A stretch of DNA of 64,000 bases from Spisula solida (GCA_947247005.1 OX365953.1:253001-317000), one strand, 5' to 3'; positions 48,300 to 63,200 are shown, numbered from the stretch's first letter. Notes: generated from the sequence alone by a model not told the origin. Numbers and translations: made by a program.

Positions 48300-51050
48300 A
48301 TAATAGCTTTCCTAATCTGGGTCAAATCATACTAATGGGTGATTTTAATAGTCGCACTAGTAATCTTAGTGACTATATTGAACATGATTGCTTCAGTGAA
48401 GTAGAGGCTGATTTTCTGCCTTCAAGTTATCAACACGATACTGAACAACCAATTAGAAATAATTGCGATGGTATTATCAATTAAAATGGTCATAATTTAA
48501 TTGACCTTTGCATTGAATCACAATTAAGAATACTAAATGGGAAAATGCTAGGTGACTCATTAGGATATTATACATATTACGGTCCAAGAGGAAGTAGTGT
48601 CATAGATTATTTTATAGCATCGGATAATCTGTTCTGTAAATTGTCATTTGTTAATGTTCTACCACCAACCGAGTTATCTGATCACTGTGTAATTAAAGCA
48701 TCTTTAAAGGTAAATTACACACCTTTTAGTACAACTAAACCAGCCTCAAACTTTAAAACACTACCTGGTAAATTTACCATTCACGAAGATACTAAAATGA
48801 AATATATGGCTGCATTAGCAGATGAAGAATCTCAATTACTACTTAATTCATTCCTAAATAATGTTGAGAGTGACACTATACATATCAATGAGTTAACAGA
48901 AAACCTCACGAACATCATTCATACAGCAGCAAACAAATCCACTCAATTTAAACACTTCAAACCAAACAAAAAGAAAAGAGTATACAAGAAAATATGGTAT
49001 GATGGAGACTGCTTAAAAATGAAAAAAGAATTAAGAAATATTGGAAAGAAACTTAAAAAAAATCCAACAAATTGCAATTTAAGACATTCTTTTTTTCGAC
49101 TTAAAAAGGAATACAAGAAAATATTGAAATTTAAGATGAGATCCTTTACCAACTCAATGATAAAACAATTAGATGATTTACATGAAAACGATCCGAAGAT
49201 GTTTTGGGATACTCTTGATCGCTTAAACAACAAAAATAAAACAAATGAAAATCCTATTGATATTCCCGATTGGCACAATTATCCCATTAAATTATACTCA
49301 AATTCATACCCTGATTTGAATATAAATGAACTAGAACAATCAACTAATACTCCCCTTGATTTTGCATTCACTTGTAAAGAAGTAAGGAAAAACATCAATA
49401 AATTGAAAAATAACAAACAACCTGGTTCAGTTATGATACTGAATGAATTTATTAAGTTTGGCGGTGAAGTATTACTACTACCAATCGTAAAATTATTTAA
49501 CAGAATATTACAAGAAGGAACATTCCCTCAAAGCTGGAACCTATCAATGGTATCATTTATACATAAGAATAACAGCTATTACGACTGCGACAACTATCGC
49601 TGTTTAAGTCTGACTAGCTGTCTGGGAAAACTGTTTACATCTATTTTGCAGACGAGACTAAATGATTATATGGAAACAAATAGCTTATACAATCCATTTC
49701 AAGCTGGCTTCAGGTCCGGTTATAGAACAACAGATCATATTTTCTCAATCAAAACTCTGATTAACAAATATCTTAAAAAGTCTAAAAAGAAAATATATGC
49801 ATGCTTTGTAGACTTTTGAAACGGGCAACTCTAATAGGGGTGTCCGCCAAGGTGACGGTCTGAGTCCTATACTTTTTAATATTTTTATTAACGACATTGA
49901 TAAAATATTTGACAAATCAGTAACTGACCCTGTTAGTTTGGATACAACTGATTATAACTGTTTATTATATGCAGACGATCTTCTATTACTCCCTGAAAGT
50001 AAAGAAGGATTACAATCTTGCATTGACTCTCTTCAAAATTATTGTGAAGATTGGAAATTAAAAATCAATACTGAAAAAACAAAAATCTTGATATTTAGCA
50101 ATGCTAAAGTAAAAAACTTGACTTTTAAAATTAATGGCCGAAACATTGAAAATGTCAATGAATATAAATATTTAAGTATACTTCTATACTTTAATGGAAA
50201 CATGAAACATGCTGCGAACCATCTATATAGTAAAAGTTTAAAGGCAATCTTTGCCTTAAAATCTAGTATCTTAGACTATGATCAGATTTGTCCTAAATTA
50301 CAATTAAAATTTTGCAAATATACCCTTGGTGTACGTAAAAATGCATCAAACTTTGCTTCAAAACTCGAACTTGGCAGAGAAAATACATTGAGCTACATAA
50401 CATCTTTGACTGTTAAATACTATGAAAGAATTAAAAACCTTCCACCCACAAGGTTAATTAATGAAGCACTCGAAGTTGATAACAAATTAAATAAACATAG
50501 ACACAAGTCACTTAGCTCATTTGTCCAAAATGCCTTAGATAGGGCCAACTTAGTGACAATACCTGATAGACCAAAGAATATATCTAAGCACATATCCGAC
50601 AAATATGCATCAGACATATCAAATGAAATAAATAGGTTAAAAACTAAAAAAGAGGAGAATAAATTATATACATACTCTAGAATTTACCCCCAATTTGAAA
50701 TACAACCATACTTAACATTTGGTTCATCAAAAAATGTCACAAAGGAATTAACAAAATTGAGAATAAGTGCACATGATCTTTTAATCGAAAGAGGGCGGTA
50801 CCTAAGGCCTAAACTTCCAAAGTAATTGAGAATTTGTAATGATTGTTATTATATAGAAAACGAAGAACATTTCTTACTACATTGTACAAAATTTACAGAA
50901 AGTAGGCGTGTGCTCCTCTTGTTTTATAATATCACTGGATCTATTATCGATGATATAGAACCAGACTCAGAAAATTCTTTAACCATTCTTAGAAAGCTTC
51001 TTAATCCAATCAATCCCGGAGAATGCAAACAAATCTGTAATTTCATTTAA
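48300..51050 (+). pseudogene. Decayed LINE with endonuclease and reverse transcriptase
   Basis: Starts inside the endonuclease (LMGDFNSRT near 48333), passes a TAA at about 48482, and continues with SVIDYFIASD and ELSDHCVIKASLKV. A long frame 48545-49819 carries the linker and first RT blocks (NPFQAGFRSGYRTTDHIFSI) and ends at FVDF plus stop. Motif A is cut off, and sequence up to motif B is deleted. RT resumes at about 49830 with RQGDGLSPILFNIFINDI and catalytic YADD. Near 50310 another junction joins LQLK to FCKYTLGV, dropping an internal stretch. A single in-frame stop at 50823-50825 precedes a CNDC...H...C zinc-binding tail (to 51050). The clade is not assigned, but its motifs differ from the LINE at 12.9-15.5 kb. 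Confidence 0.9.
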
Positions 51051-52239
51051 AAAACATGGTGACCAGATAACTACTAGGTGTTTTATTGTTTCGATAACGT
51101 TTCATGTTTCACTAATGTTCACTAATGTTCTATATTACTTTGAATGTTTATTTCAATGCATATATATTATATTGTTATAATACTTATGTTACTATATATA
51201 GTAACGAATTTGCATTGAAAAAAATGTATTATTCGCCCTTTTAAATTATTATCAGCTTTTGGCCCGCCTCGCGCAGGGCTATTATCACTGATAATCGCCC
51301 TTGGAAGACGTACACGCGCAACGTTACGTCATTTACATATCAAAAGTGACCGGCGCCGAGCGTAACGTAGGCCTTCTTGAATCACTTGCAAACCAAATTG
51401 ATAGATTTGGACATGCAGGATAGCACATTTCAAAATTGTATAAATCCTTGACCAAATGGATCTAGATCTACACCTATTGTCTAAAATCTAGACATTAAAT
51501 CCGTGTTTACTAGGTCTAGACGAGATACACTGAGATTCACACAAGTGTGAAAAACAACTTTTTTCAGAATTTTACATAAAAACATACACCAAAATGTAGC
51601 AAATTTTATAACCAAAAAAATGAATACCCATATGATATGTTTCCGTTTTATAACAACAAAGTTACGGAGAATTTAAGTGATAGATCTACGCGAATAGATC
51701 CAAGTTAGACAATTTCTATAACGACGATGGGTTTGTCTATCTATTACGGAACATGTTTTGTCTTGTAAGTGTTTTCTTAAATGAGTAGTTTTATTGAAAA
51801 AACAACAACATAAATATTATACAGAACAATGAATAGCTGAGCAGTGCCATTGAGTGATAATCGCCCCGGTAGATTATAATTGCCCTCGGGCTAGCGCCCT
51901 CTGGCAATTATCAACTTACCGGGGCGATTATCACTCACTGGCACTGCTCAGCCATGTATTATTCTATAAATATATATGTATTATCCCATAGCATGAATTG
52001 TCTCGACATTACCCAGCTATGTATGGAAGACACCATTTCATGTGGTTTTCTGAATAAACATATTCTATTCTAATTCTTTTCTGAGACAGAGGGTTAGGGT
52101 TAGGATGGATTTCGACATACATATTCTAACACTACATATCGCTAGCTTTATTATCGTATCAAAAGCAACAGTGCTTAAATTTTAAAGAGAAATAACACCA
52201 GAACAGTGCTTTCTCATCTTAACAGTAAAATCTAGGGCT
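51051..52239. other. LINE 3' flank and upstream of METTL16
   Basis: Contains TGATAATCGCCC phrases near 51285 and the palindrome listed separately at 51836. An AGGGTTAGGGTTAGGA trace near 52090 is two telomere-like units only. No gene. Confidence 0.4.
51836..51952. mobile_element. Palindromic element
   Basis: GCTGAGCAGTGCCATTGAGT then GATAATCGCCCCGGTA is mirrored by TACCGGGGCGATTATCACTC then GGCACTGCTCAGC around a short centre (CTCGGGCTAGCGCCCT). A 117-bp near-perfect hairpin. Confidence 0.8.
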
Positions 52240-52396
52240 TGGGTATAGTTTAGACCTGTCCCAAAGTTCTTGAAGAGTTGTCGTTCGTGGCTCTCTATTG
52301 TGGAGTTGGAACGTTGAGAAAGCGTAAAAAGAAACTAAGATACCGAATTATTGACGAATTGTTCGAAGTTTTTCCTGTAATTAAACAAAACCATAG
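52240..52396 (+). other. Candidate noncoding 5' exon of METTL16
   Basis: A GC-richer stretch ends at 52396 in a perfect donor (CCATAG then GTAAGT). The METTL16 start exon has an acceptor at 54233-54234, so an upstream exon is required. A second candidate donor (CAAA then GTAAGT) is at about 53355. Neither is proven. Confidence 0.35.
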
Positions 52397-52659
52397 GTAA
52401 GTTCCATTTAATTTAATCTTTTAGATAGTGTTGTCAATTGTTAATATGTTCACTGTTTGAATGTATTTATAGGTCGCGAAAACATATAACATTTATATAT
52501 TTTTCAATTATATATTGAATGAAAACGTTCCGAAATGTTATCTTATTTTGCTAGTTCATTACATATAAAGTGGTGTTATTGATGTTATAACATTTAAATT
52601 TTATTTGTACTCAATAGTCGAGCGTAATCACAAAATAACCCAACTCCTTAAAAAGTTGG

Positions 52660-53530
52660 AAGTGGCTATTAGAATAGCCTCGGAGGCTATTCTTACGGCT
52701 CTGTAAGAATAGTGAAATAGCCTCCGACTCGCTATTCTTACGGCAGTTTTTAACAGAGTTATAGTTATTTAATGAATATATACAACACATTTAAAGCGAT
52801 AACCATTAACATCTTTTTCAAAATGAATGAACACAAGTATAAAAAAACTGCAGTTTGAGGAGTCCTTGTGTAATTGGAATTCCTTTGTATAACTTGTATA
52901 AAGTCAACCGGCGAACATGACAGAAATGACAGATGTCTTTGAAATATTATGTGATAATTAATCTTCTTCGTAATATTGTCATAATTATCATTGTACCGTA
53001 CCTTTGAGTAAAGAAATTACCGGTAATTTTCGACCTGTACCTTAACAAAAGAATGTTAATTAACTTTAGGTGTTAACTTACTAGTCTGTTCCACGGAGCT
53101 GAATAGCAAACAGTAAATTCGTCGTATAAGGCGTGGAAAAGTAAATGTTAAAATTCCTAGATTTTGAGCAACTGTGTAGTTGTTGCATAAAATCTAAACG
53201 GGAAATAAACGCTTTATCACTAGGCCTATGATAACCACAACGGCTTCCTCATTAATTTCGTGATTGGAGAAAAATCCTCGTCTTCGGAAGACTTAGAAAG
53301 TGTTACAGTTGTATTCATAAAGGCAGAGATCGAGTTCCGGTCATAGACATTCAAAGTAAGTCACTGTTTTTATTATTCATCACAGGAGCGATAATTTAAC
53401 AACTAATGTTTATTAACATTCTATTGTTAAGGTACAGATCGAACATTACTTAAAGGAGATCGGTACATTTAAATAAAACAGCCGTAAGAATAGTCATTCG
53501 CGGGCGGATCGCTATTCTTACGGTATCAAT
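52660..53530. repeat. Inverted GCTATTCTTACGG modules
   Basis: At 52672-52745 AATAGCCTC and GAGGCTATT, plus CTATTCTTACGG and GTAAGAATAG, form nested palindromes. CCGTAAGAATAG and CTATTCTTACGG recur at 53482-53521. This may be one element with both ends preserved, or two small hairpins. Confidence 0.45.
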
Positions 53531-54279
53531 TGATACACAAATTGGGATATTGCATAAATATGCAATTGCATTAAATTGTTTAAAACTAAGAAGTCTCTAA
53601 TGCATTTCTTTGAATATGTACATATTTTAATAAACAGTCTCATTTTTTCTTTAATTATCTTGCTAAATGTGTCTGTTAGGAAAAATGTAAAAACGCAAGA
53701 AACGCACTGATAGGCGTAACAAATGACGATTGTGCTGAAACATGTGTTACATACACATATATATAGTTTATGCAACGAAATGCGCTTTTTCCTCATTAAA
53801 AAAATATTCACATTTTTCTTATGACATATTCCAATTTGTGTATCAACGTAAACACAGATCTGTATATGATATTCAAATCGGGAGGATACACAAATTGGGC
53901 TATATAATAGACCTGGTAATGCACCAGTGAATATTTTGCCCGCCCGGGGGACGACGGGCCACCCAGGGGGAATTAGACATTTTTTATTTTTTGATGTCTA
54001 AATCCCCCCCCTGGAGACAATGCTTACTGTCTAAATCCCCACCGTGGAGCATACCTGGATACCATAGTTTTTGTATCAAATGCCGAAATTCCCGGGTCTA
54101 GGAACCGGACCTAAGTCTATTGCCAGGACTCGGATTTGATAAAGTTAACAAATTACTGCCTGTGGGAAGATTCATCTGTCTAAATCCCTCTGTATCATTC
54201 AGATCTAAATAAAGTTAATATATTTCATTTTCAGATTGTGGGTACCACATATTCTTGTATCACGTTACATTAAACTACC

Positions 54280-57200
54280 ATGGCTTTAAACAAATACATG
54301 CACCCTAGAAATATATACAAGTCGAAGAAGCCAGACTTCAAGGCGTTAGCATCGAAATATGATTATTTCAAAGAGAAGGTCACTGTGAGCGATGCTGGAA
54401 AGACTATATTAGAGTTCAAGGATCCCGCGGCATTGAGAGTACTGACACGAGCCTTGCTGGAGTATGATTTTGGTTTGGTTGTTACTATACCTCTGGACCG
54501 ACTCATTCCAACGGTTCCTCAGAGACTTAACTATATCTTATGGTTAGAGGACATGATAGGGAAAGACAAGGTGGCTAAAGGAATAGATATTGGTATGTAA
54601 ACTTGATCTGGGGTGGTATTCAATATTGATCTTATTTATTGGAGAATAAGGATAGCCAATCATATTGCCTGTTACTGAACAAGAGTTTAATATGGTTTGA
54701 TCTGATTGGTTGTCCTTATCCTTAAGTCAAGTAAGATCCATATTGAATACCACCCCTGGGTGAGTTAAATTTGCCAGAGAAAGGACTAAGAATAAATGTA
54801 CAAATTTTCACTAATTAATGACAGCTTTTTCGGGGATATAGAAATGAGCTGGTAGACGGCAAAATTCACCGGCTACGTCATTTTCTTCTATGTTACTTTT
54901 GTTTCAAACCAACCACCTACTTTTGAAGATTAATTGACTACATGCAAACATTTCTACACCCCTGCATTTTTATATGCCCTGAACAAAACATTGTGAGAGG
55001 GGTATAATGGATTTAGCTTGTCCGTCTGTAGATGCATTCTTGTGGACACAACTCCATCTAGCTATAGACTCTACAGTTTTGGCAGGATTTCCTTCAAACT
55101 ATCTTTCACAGATGACTAACCTTAACTCATTCATTCATTCATGTGTACAAAGGAAAGAATTTGTGCTGTGATGAATTTTTCCGCTATTATGTGAATTTGC
55201 AGGCGGGGTAATACCGTATGGAGAATAAGATCTGATCCTGACCTTTATGCATGAATATATTAGATTCTTGCGTTGAATATATAAATGTCCACGAACAAAT
55301 TGTGCAATATCAGTTCTTTAGATTAGTGTATGTATTACACATCGAGCGTCTTCTTGATACTTCCTGCTAATGAAAACATACAACCAGCGTTATAAATATA
55401 GACAATATATTAGCTGTTAAATTATGCTTAAAGTATTTGAGGATCAGGCCAAATTTTCCGTAATATACTATATTTTGTACTGTCTGCTCAGTTTATAGTG
55501 ACAGCTCAAGTTTCAATTTGTAGTTATTAAAGAAATAATTATATTGAAAATAATCACTCGGACAGTCTGAATCACTCAGAGAGTTGTAAGGCCGCACTTA
55601 AAATATTCTTGGTTTCCCCATCCCGACCCTAGCTGATTTAGAATGGGTAGATAGGTAGCGTAAATATTTTTTTTTTGGAATTGTTTCTGTATGATAGTTA
55701 ATGGTCTAGACATACAAATAATGAAATTTAGAATTAACTCCAAGGTGAAAACAAACTAAAATTTAATGGTAAGAAAGAAGCCAGCAAACAAAAAAATAAA
55801 ATGTTCACTTCCAATTTTTAATAAAAAAAATATTATTTCAATTTTGGCAATAAAATATTTTGGGTAGGGCCCTTTTTAATCGGGTAGGTAGGGGATGGGG
55901 AAACAAGCAATATTTTATTTTAGGCCTAAAGGCTGCACAAAATCACTCAGAGATTTGAAAAAGCTGCACAAAATCACTCAAGAGAGTTGTAAAGGCTGCA
56001 TAAAATCACTCAGAGAGTTGTAAAGGCTGCAAATAATTACTCAGAGAGTTGAAAAAGCTGCACAAAATCACTCAGAGAGGTGAAAAGGCTGCATAAAATC
56101 ACTCAGAGAGTTGGAAAAGCTGCACAAAATCACTCAGAGAGTTGTAAAGCTGCATAAAATCACTCAGAGAGTTGTAAAGGCTGCACAAAATCACTCAGAG
56201 AGTTGTAAAGGCTGCACAAAATCACTCAGAGAGTTGTAAAAGCTGCACAAAATCACTCAGAGAGTTGTAAAGCTGCATAAAATCACTCAGAGAGTTGTAA
56301 AGCTGCATAACATTACTCAGAGAGTTGTAAAGGCTGCATAAAATCACTCAGATAGTTGAAAAAGCTGCACAAAATCACTCAGAGAGTTGTAAAGCTGCAC
56401 AAAATCACTCAGAGAGTTGTAAAGGGTGCATAAAATCACTCAGAGAGTTGTAAAGGCTGCATAAAATCACTCAGAGAGTTGTAAAGGCTGCATAAAATCA
56501 CTCAGAGAGTTGTAAAGGGTGCACAAAATCACTCAGAGAGTTGTAAAGGCTGCAAAAATTACTCAGAGACTTGAAAAAGCTGCATAAAATCACTCAGAGA
56601 GTTGTAAAGGCTGCACAAAATCACTCAGAGAGTTGTAAAGGCTGCATAAAATCACTCAGAGAGTTAAAAAAGCTGCACAAAATCGGTGTAATTTTGAAAA
56701 TGTCTCCACTATGTCCATTTTTGTGCCCGTAATAATTATTATGATGATAAACTGTTTTATCTTTGTGTTGCAGGTACTGGATCGTGTTGTATATATCCAT
56801 TGTTAGGATGTAGACTGAATCAGTGGCAATTCCTGGCCTCAGATATAGACGATCAGAACATACTGTTTGCCAATAAGAACATCTCCAATAACAAACTAGA
56901 GGAAAAGATTACAGGTTCATAATTTCAACATTCAATATCTTTATAATCTTACTGAAATTTTACATTTTACCCAAATCAATAAAAACATTACTGAAATCAG
57001 TGCAATTTTACATTTTACTAAAATGTATGCAATTTTATACCCAAGAAAAGGATGATTTTACAGTACAGTCAGGTCTTGATATAACGACACCCGATATACT
57101 GACAAATTCATTATACTGACATCAAATTTTGGGGACAAAAGTATTAAAACACTCTTTGTATCAATTCAGTATACTGACGTATTCGTTACAACGACATTTT

Positions 57201-60200
57201 CTTGGAAACAAACAGCGTCGTTGTATCGAGATCTAACTGTGCTCGTATTTGCCCAGTTTGTATTTGTTCTTCATCTATCATATTATTCTTCCTTTTGCAT
57301 GTGCAGTAAAGCAGGTATCTGAGGAGACCATACTTGTTGGATTGTTGGACGAGAATGAGACGTATGATTTCTGTATGTGTAACCCACCATTTTACTCGGA
57401 CCATCTAGAAGCCCAGGGTATCAGTTCATCTAGGAATGATGACAGGTCGGATGCTTCGTCTGTCTCCACGGCGAGTGAGGCGGAATGTATAGCCTGGGGC
57501 GGTGAAGTACGCTTCGTGTCACAGATGATTCAAGAGTCAGTAGTACTGAAGGATAGAGTTAGGTAAATATGTTAGATGTATAATACAGAGTTAGGTAAAT
57601 ACGTTAGATGTATAATACAGAGTTAGGTAAATATGTTAGATGTATAATGCAGAGTTAGGTAAATATGTTAGATGTATAATACAGAGTTAGGTAAATATGT
57701 TAGATGTATAATACAGAGTTAGGTAAATATGTTAGATGTATAATACAGAGTTAGGTAAATATGTTAGATGTGTAATACAGAGTTAGGTAAATATGTTAGA
57801 TGTATAATATAGTTGCTATAGGGATGCTATGCTGTTGCTAAGGTTTTTATACCCCATAAAACGAAGTTTGGGGGGGGATGAATAGGGGTGAGCTTGTTGG
57901 TCGATCAGTTGGTTTCCAATGATAACTATAGATTGGAATGAGATACCAGGCGTGTAGCTAGCCCATAATCATGTGGATTCACTAATATGCTAGGGGGTCG
58001 GGGCATGCTCCCCCGGAAAATTTTGAAAACAATGGTGTAATCTGGTGCATTTGGAGCATTCCCGAGGTGCTTTATTTAGTTCTAACAACATAATTTTTAG
58101 GATCAATTATTTGTTGATAACTGGTAAAATTTACCGAGTACTTTCAATGATTATGTTGACACAAGCTTCAGATATGCCTATAGAAGTCTATTTGCCCGTC
58201 CCTTTTTAGGGCTGCAAAGTTCTTTCTGTATGATAAAATTGTCAACCAATGTCCATATGTCTGAAGCTACAAGTAAGCGAAAATGGCAGTCCAGACCAAA
58301 GTTCGGTGGTTATGATAGATCGCATATATTTTACGCTTCTTATAATACTAAAACTACCTCTCAGCTCAGGCTCTAGAGAAAGCAAATCAAAGAAACGGTT
58401 AGTACCTTTTCCGAGAGGCGATGGGCGCATGGGAACGTTGTCACAGTGTTGTTGGTGGCGATCTGCTTTTGCTTTGAAGGCTCCATATACTGGAATTCTG
58501 CCATGGTCACAGCTTTGCCCTAACATGCAGGCAACCTAGCGCTGGGTAACTGCTTCAACTAAGTCGATGTTTTGCTTCTGTGACAGTTTATTCAGTGGTT
58601 ACAAACCCAACAGCAACTATGCAAAGAGACGATAAAGGTGAACCTCGGGATGTTTCACCTATAGGTTGAATGCCTTCTCGCTCTAGATAGCACTTCAATG
58701 GTAGGCTATGTATAGTGGGGTAGCCGCTTTAAAAGTGTAGAGTGAGTCCGCACGACTGGTTCATCACATAGACTATGCAGGCGGGATCGGTTAATCATTT
58801 CTTCTCTAGCAACAGCGTAGTTTCCTTTCTCTTCTTGAAAGACTTTTGCCGATTACCGATTTGCTGCATTGATTTGAGCAAGTTTGTTTCTAACGTGTAC
58901 TTCTTCGCAGATGTACACGCATAATCCATTGATTCAAATTATGGACTTTGCAGTGAACATGGCTTGTGAAACTAGTTGCTGGCACCTTTACCTGGTCACA
59001 TGTCTTAATGGCTCTCAATGAACTTCATAACTAGAGATTTTCTCTTGATTAAACCATACGAAATCCTATACGCGGTTGTACTGGGACAAATTTGCTAGCG
59101 TCAAAGACTACTGCAACAACTACAGTCTAGTATGGTAGGTTGGTAGTGTCAGACACCAGTACAACTTACAAAAGTAGCAAAAGAAACACAAACAGTCTTG
59201 CGTAAATAACCGACTCGATGTCTGAGGATATCACAATTCGAATTCTATAGAAATTTGGAATACAGACACAACAAAGAAGGAAAGCGTTTAAGGTGCAGCG
59301 ATTTTTTTCGCTTGATTGGGAAAGGTACCAGTACCAGACAAATTGGGAAAACTTGCGCCGTTTTTACTCAAATTGGGAATTTTTTAATAAGTTGTGAATA
59401 CTTAAAACAAATGACATCGATCTTATTTATTATAGAAATTAACATAAAATAGCTTGTGCATGATATGTCGTGCATTTCCTCATATAAAATGCACAAATTT
59501 TAATTTATGGGATAACTTGCGCAGCCAAGTTGCACCAGATTGGGAATTATTTTCCTCTAAATTGGGAAAATGGATAATTTTTCTAATTGGGAAGCTACCT
59601 TTTAGGGGTACCTAACAAAGAAGGGGAAAAATCGCTGAGGTGAATTATGATTTTTTCTGCCAGAATCATGTGGATTCAGTTGCGTACTCGCGTATAGGTA
59701 GCTACACGCCTGGATACTGTCGGTAAACTTGCTGTGAAGGTAACTTGTGTTGATATGCCGCTCAAGTAAGGCTGGTTGGGTCAAGGTCAAAGACATTGTT
59801 ACTAAAAATAGAAACTTAGTTTACAGACAATAACTTTAGCTTGGAATAATATACTGTGGTTAAACTTGCTGTATAGGTAGCCTGTGTGAATATGTCACTC
59901 AAGTTGAAAGTGAGACAGGTGGGGGTCGAGTTCCCTGTTACTAAAAATAGAACATAAGTATCCAGATGATAACTTTAGTCATTTAGCTTCCTGGAAAATG
60001 TAGTTTCTGTGACGAGGCGGTACTGTGGGGGTATTATTCATCACTGTGTGGCAATTCTTGTTAAAACCGGGATAAATCATTTTGCGATTGAGGCACTAAT
60101 ATACCACAACATTGCTTCAGTTAATGAGGAATTCATGCCTTGATGTTCACAGAAGAGCAATTTATTATATGCCGCAATCAATGTTTAATAATTATGCACC

Positions 60201-63200
60201 CATCCTTTCTTTAATGAGGGAATATATTGCTTTGCACATGTTGATTTTTCATTTCAAGACTCGTGAATAGTTGGAACTAGGTTCTTCAAACTTTATAGGG
60301 ACATCTTCAAACTTTATAGGGACATAGAGGCTCACAGGGAAGACTGGGCTTGCCTAACTTTGTCGCCTCTTAAAATAAAGTTGTTATTATTGGTCACCAT
60401 CAGTAGTTGACCCTATTGGCTTTGAGGTCAGAAAGTCGAAGGCCAAGGTCAGCCATTACCTTTAGTCAGGGTTCCCACGGTCAGGGAAAAGTCAGGGAAA
60501 AACACAATTTTTTCAAGGTCAGGGAAAAGTCAGGGAATTATGAAATTAGTCAGGGAAATTTGGAAATTGAGCAAAAGTCAGGGAAAAGTCAGGGAATTTT
60601 TCATTGAAGCTGTCGTTAAGTGTCATTTCCTATGAAGAAAATACCTAAGACTGAAAAAAATTCTCGCTCGCTGTGCTCGCCCAGAGTATTTCTAAGTTGT
60701 ATTAAATTAATCAACAGCCTTAGATACTGCTAACCTAAACTCTTTTGTACCATTTAGAGCAAATATAGCCTCCTTTTCTCTTATTTTATTGCCATATTTT
60801 GCTCTTACGAAAAGATGCCAATGTAGCCCGATCGCTCTAAGAAGTCAGGGAAAACTGCTTTGTGGTCAGGGAAAAATCAGGGAAAAGTCAGGGAATTTTG
60901 TCTTAGAAAATTTGTGGGAACCCTGTTAGTAACATTACTGACATGGAGCGTAAATTTTACAAAATTAATGTCAATAATTGATTCCATGTTTCATTTTGAT
61001 TTTGTAGTGTTGGTCTTGAAACGTTTAATCATCTCACATATGTTATTTGAATGGTTTACACCGCCTCCTCGATAGCCTAGTGGATGAGTGTTCGCTTCGA
61101 GTGCGGGAGATCTCGGTGTCGATCCCAGGCCGCATCATAACAAAGACGAAATAAAAATGGTACCAGAAATTTCCTTGCTAGACGCTCAGCATTAAAGGGA
61201 AACTGGCTTCTCTTCTCTGATACCCTCGTGGCAATGGATAGCATCAAGAATGAGGTGTCGAGAGTGATTAATATAAGTTTGAAAAACTTGTTTTACAATC
61301 AACCTTGAATAAATTAGTATAACTAATGGTTGACACTATGTTTTCCAGGTTGTATACCAGTCTACTGGGGAAGAAAACCAGTCTGTCATTGTTAAAGAAT
61401 GTTCTATCAAAGAATAAGGTATTATTTACAATTACAAGATACAAATGTTTATTAGTTGTTATTAGATTGGGGTATGGCATGCAGGCGGGCTGGCGGGCGG
61501 CAACTTCAAACAGAGGGTTTCCGTTCAATAACTTGAGTTTGAATTGACACATCTTTATGAAACTTTATTTATAACAAGCTTGAATGGAAACCTAGCTTGG
61601 GATTGTAATTGGGTGTCAGTGAGATCAAGGTCACTGTTACTGAAAATACAACAAGGGTTTTCGCTCAATAAGTTTACTTCAGATTGATCCATCCTCATCA
61701 AACTTTAGGTATAGCAAGCTTGCATGGAGACATACCCAACACAGCAATTTGACTGCCCCATTAGGTGGACACTGCACAGAAAACATGGTTTCGCGGCAGT
61801 GCCGTGTCTTGTTTTATCTGAAGCATGTTATGTGATTATATGTACTTTGATGCTTCAAACAGTTCTGCCTCAATCACCATAGAAACCTAGAACCCAGTGC
61901 TTCAATGTTGTCTTGACGAGCCTGCTTATACATAGTCAGCCGATACATATTGTCAGCCTGACAGAGGTGACAATGTATGCAGAAATGACAATGTATGCAG
62001 AAATGATAATGTATGCAGAAATGACAATGTATGCAGAAATGACAGTGTATGCAGAAATGATAATGTATGCAGAGGTTACATTGTTATGAATGAACTTATA
62101 CTTTATAATAGTCCCTGAAACTTGAAGAATGTTTCGTATCATTTTACTGTCAAACTTGTATTAAAGACCAACTGCTAACAATGACATGACCTGTCTGCAA
62201 AGGTCACCAATTTTATCTCCCATCCGACAATTTTTAATGATAATTTAACCTGTTAAGAGATACCATCTTTCATGCTCTTGTCGTTCCCATGGTTTGTTAT
62301 GCCCCCAATCTTTGATGAGGGGGTATATTGCTTTGCACATGTCAGTCAGTCTGTTGGTGGGTCGGTAGACCAAAAATAATGATTTCTGTTTAATAACTCA
62401 AGGACACTTTGCCCTATGATCCTCCAACATTGCGGTTGGTCTACAACATTAGATGACCCCAATTGATTTTGAGTTCAGTAGGTCAAAGGTCAATGTTTTT
62501 CTGACCTTTTCCATTTCTGACTATTGGGCTGCAAAGGGGGCATACATGTTTTACAAACATCTCTTGTCCTGTATTTCAATCTGTCTTGTTGTACTATATT
62601 TATAGATTACCAAGTATTCGACGACGGAATTCTGTCAGGGTCGGACCATGAGATGGGGTCTAGCATGGACATTTGATGATAACATACAGTTCCCTGTAAG
62701 TCTCAGTTCAATGTTATGTGTTTTTGTTTTAAGTTGATACTGGTAGTTTCAGGCTTTTGTCTGATTGCTGGTTTTTGAGTCTTTGTATTAAAAGTGGAAT
62801 TTCTGTCTTTGAAACCTGGATTTTCAGGCTTGAGAATGATTGCTAATTCCCAGGCCTGTAATTTATTTTCAATTTAATTGAGAAACAAGCTTTTACACTT
62901 GCTATTAATCACTCCCGACACCTCATTCCTGATGGAATTCATCTCTGCAAGGGGTATGAGAGAGAAGCCAGCTTTTCCTTTTATGCTTAGTGTAAAGAGT
63001 TCTAGGTATATTATGTTTCCAAATATTTCCATCTTTGGTATGTCACAGCCATGGAGCAATGAACAAAAGCTGATATGAATATGTTGTATAAATGAATTAA
63101 ATGTGAATACATTGAATACGGGTATGGGCCTCATATTAGATACATACAACTTTGACGATACTACAAAATATACCGTTATAATGGTCACATGACCATGGTA

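Noticed and set aside
52085..52105. Telomeric repeat
   Set aside because: Only two GGTTAG-like units are present, which is not significant.
58242..58539. Overlapping 94- and 96-aa frames on both strands
   Set aside because: Inside a TIR element in METTL16 intron 3; neither is recognised, and the two overlap completely.
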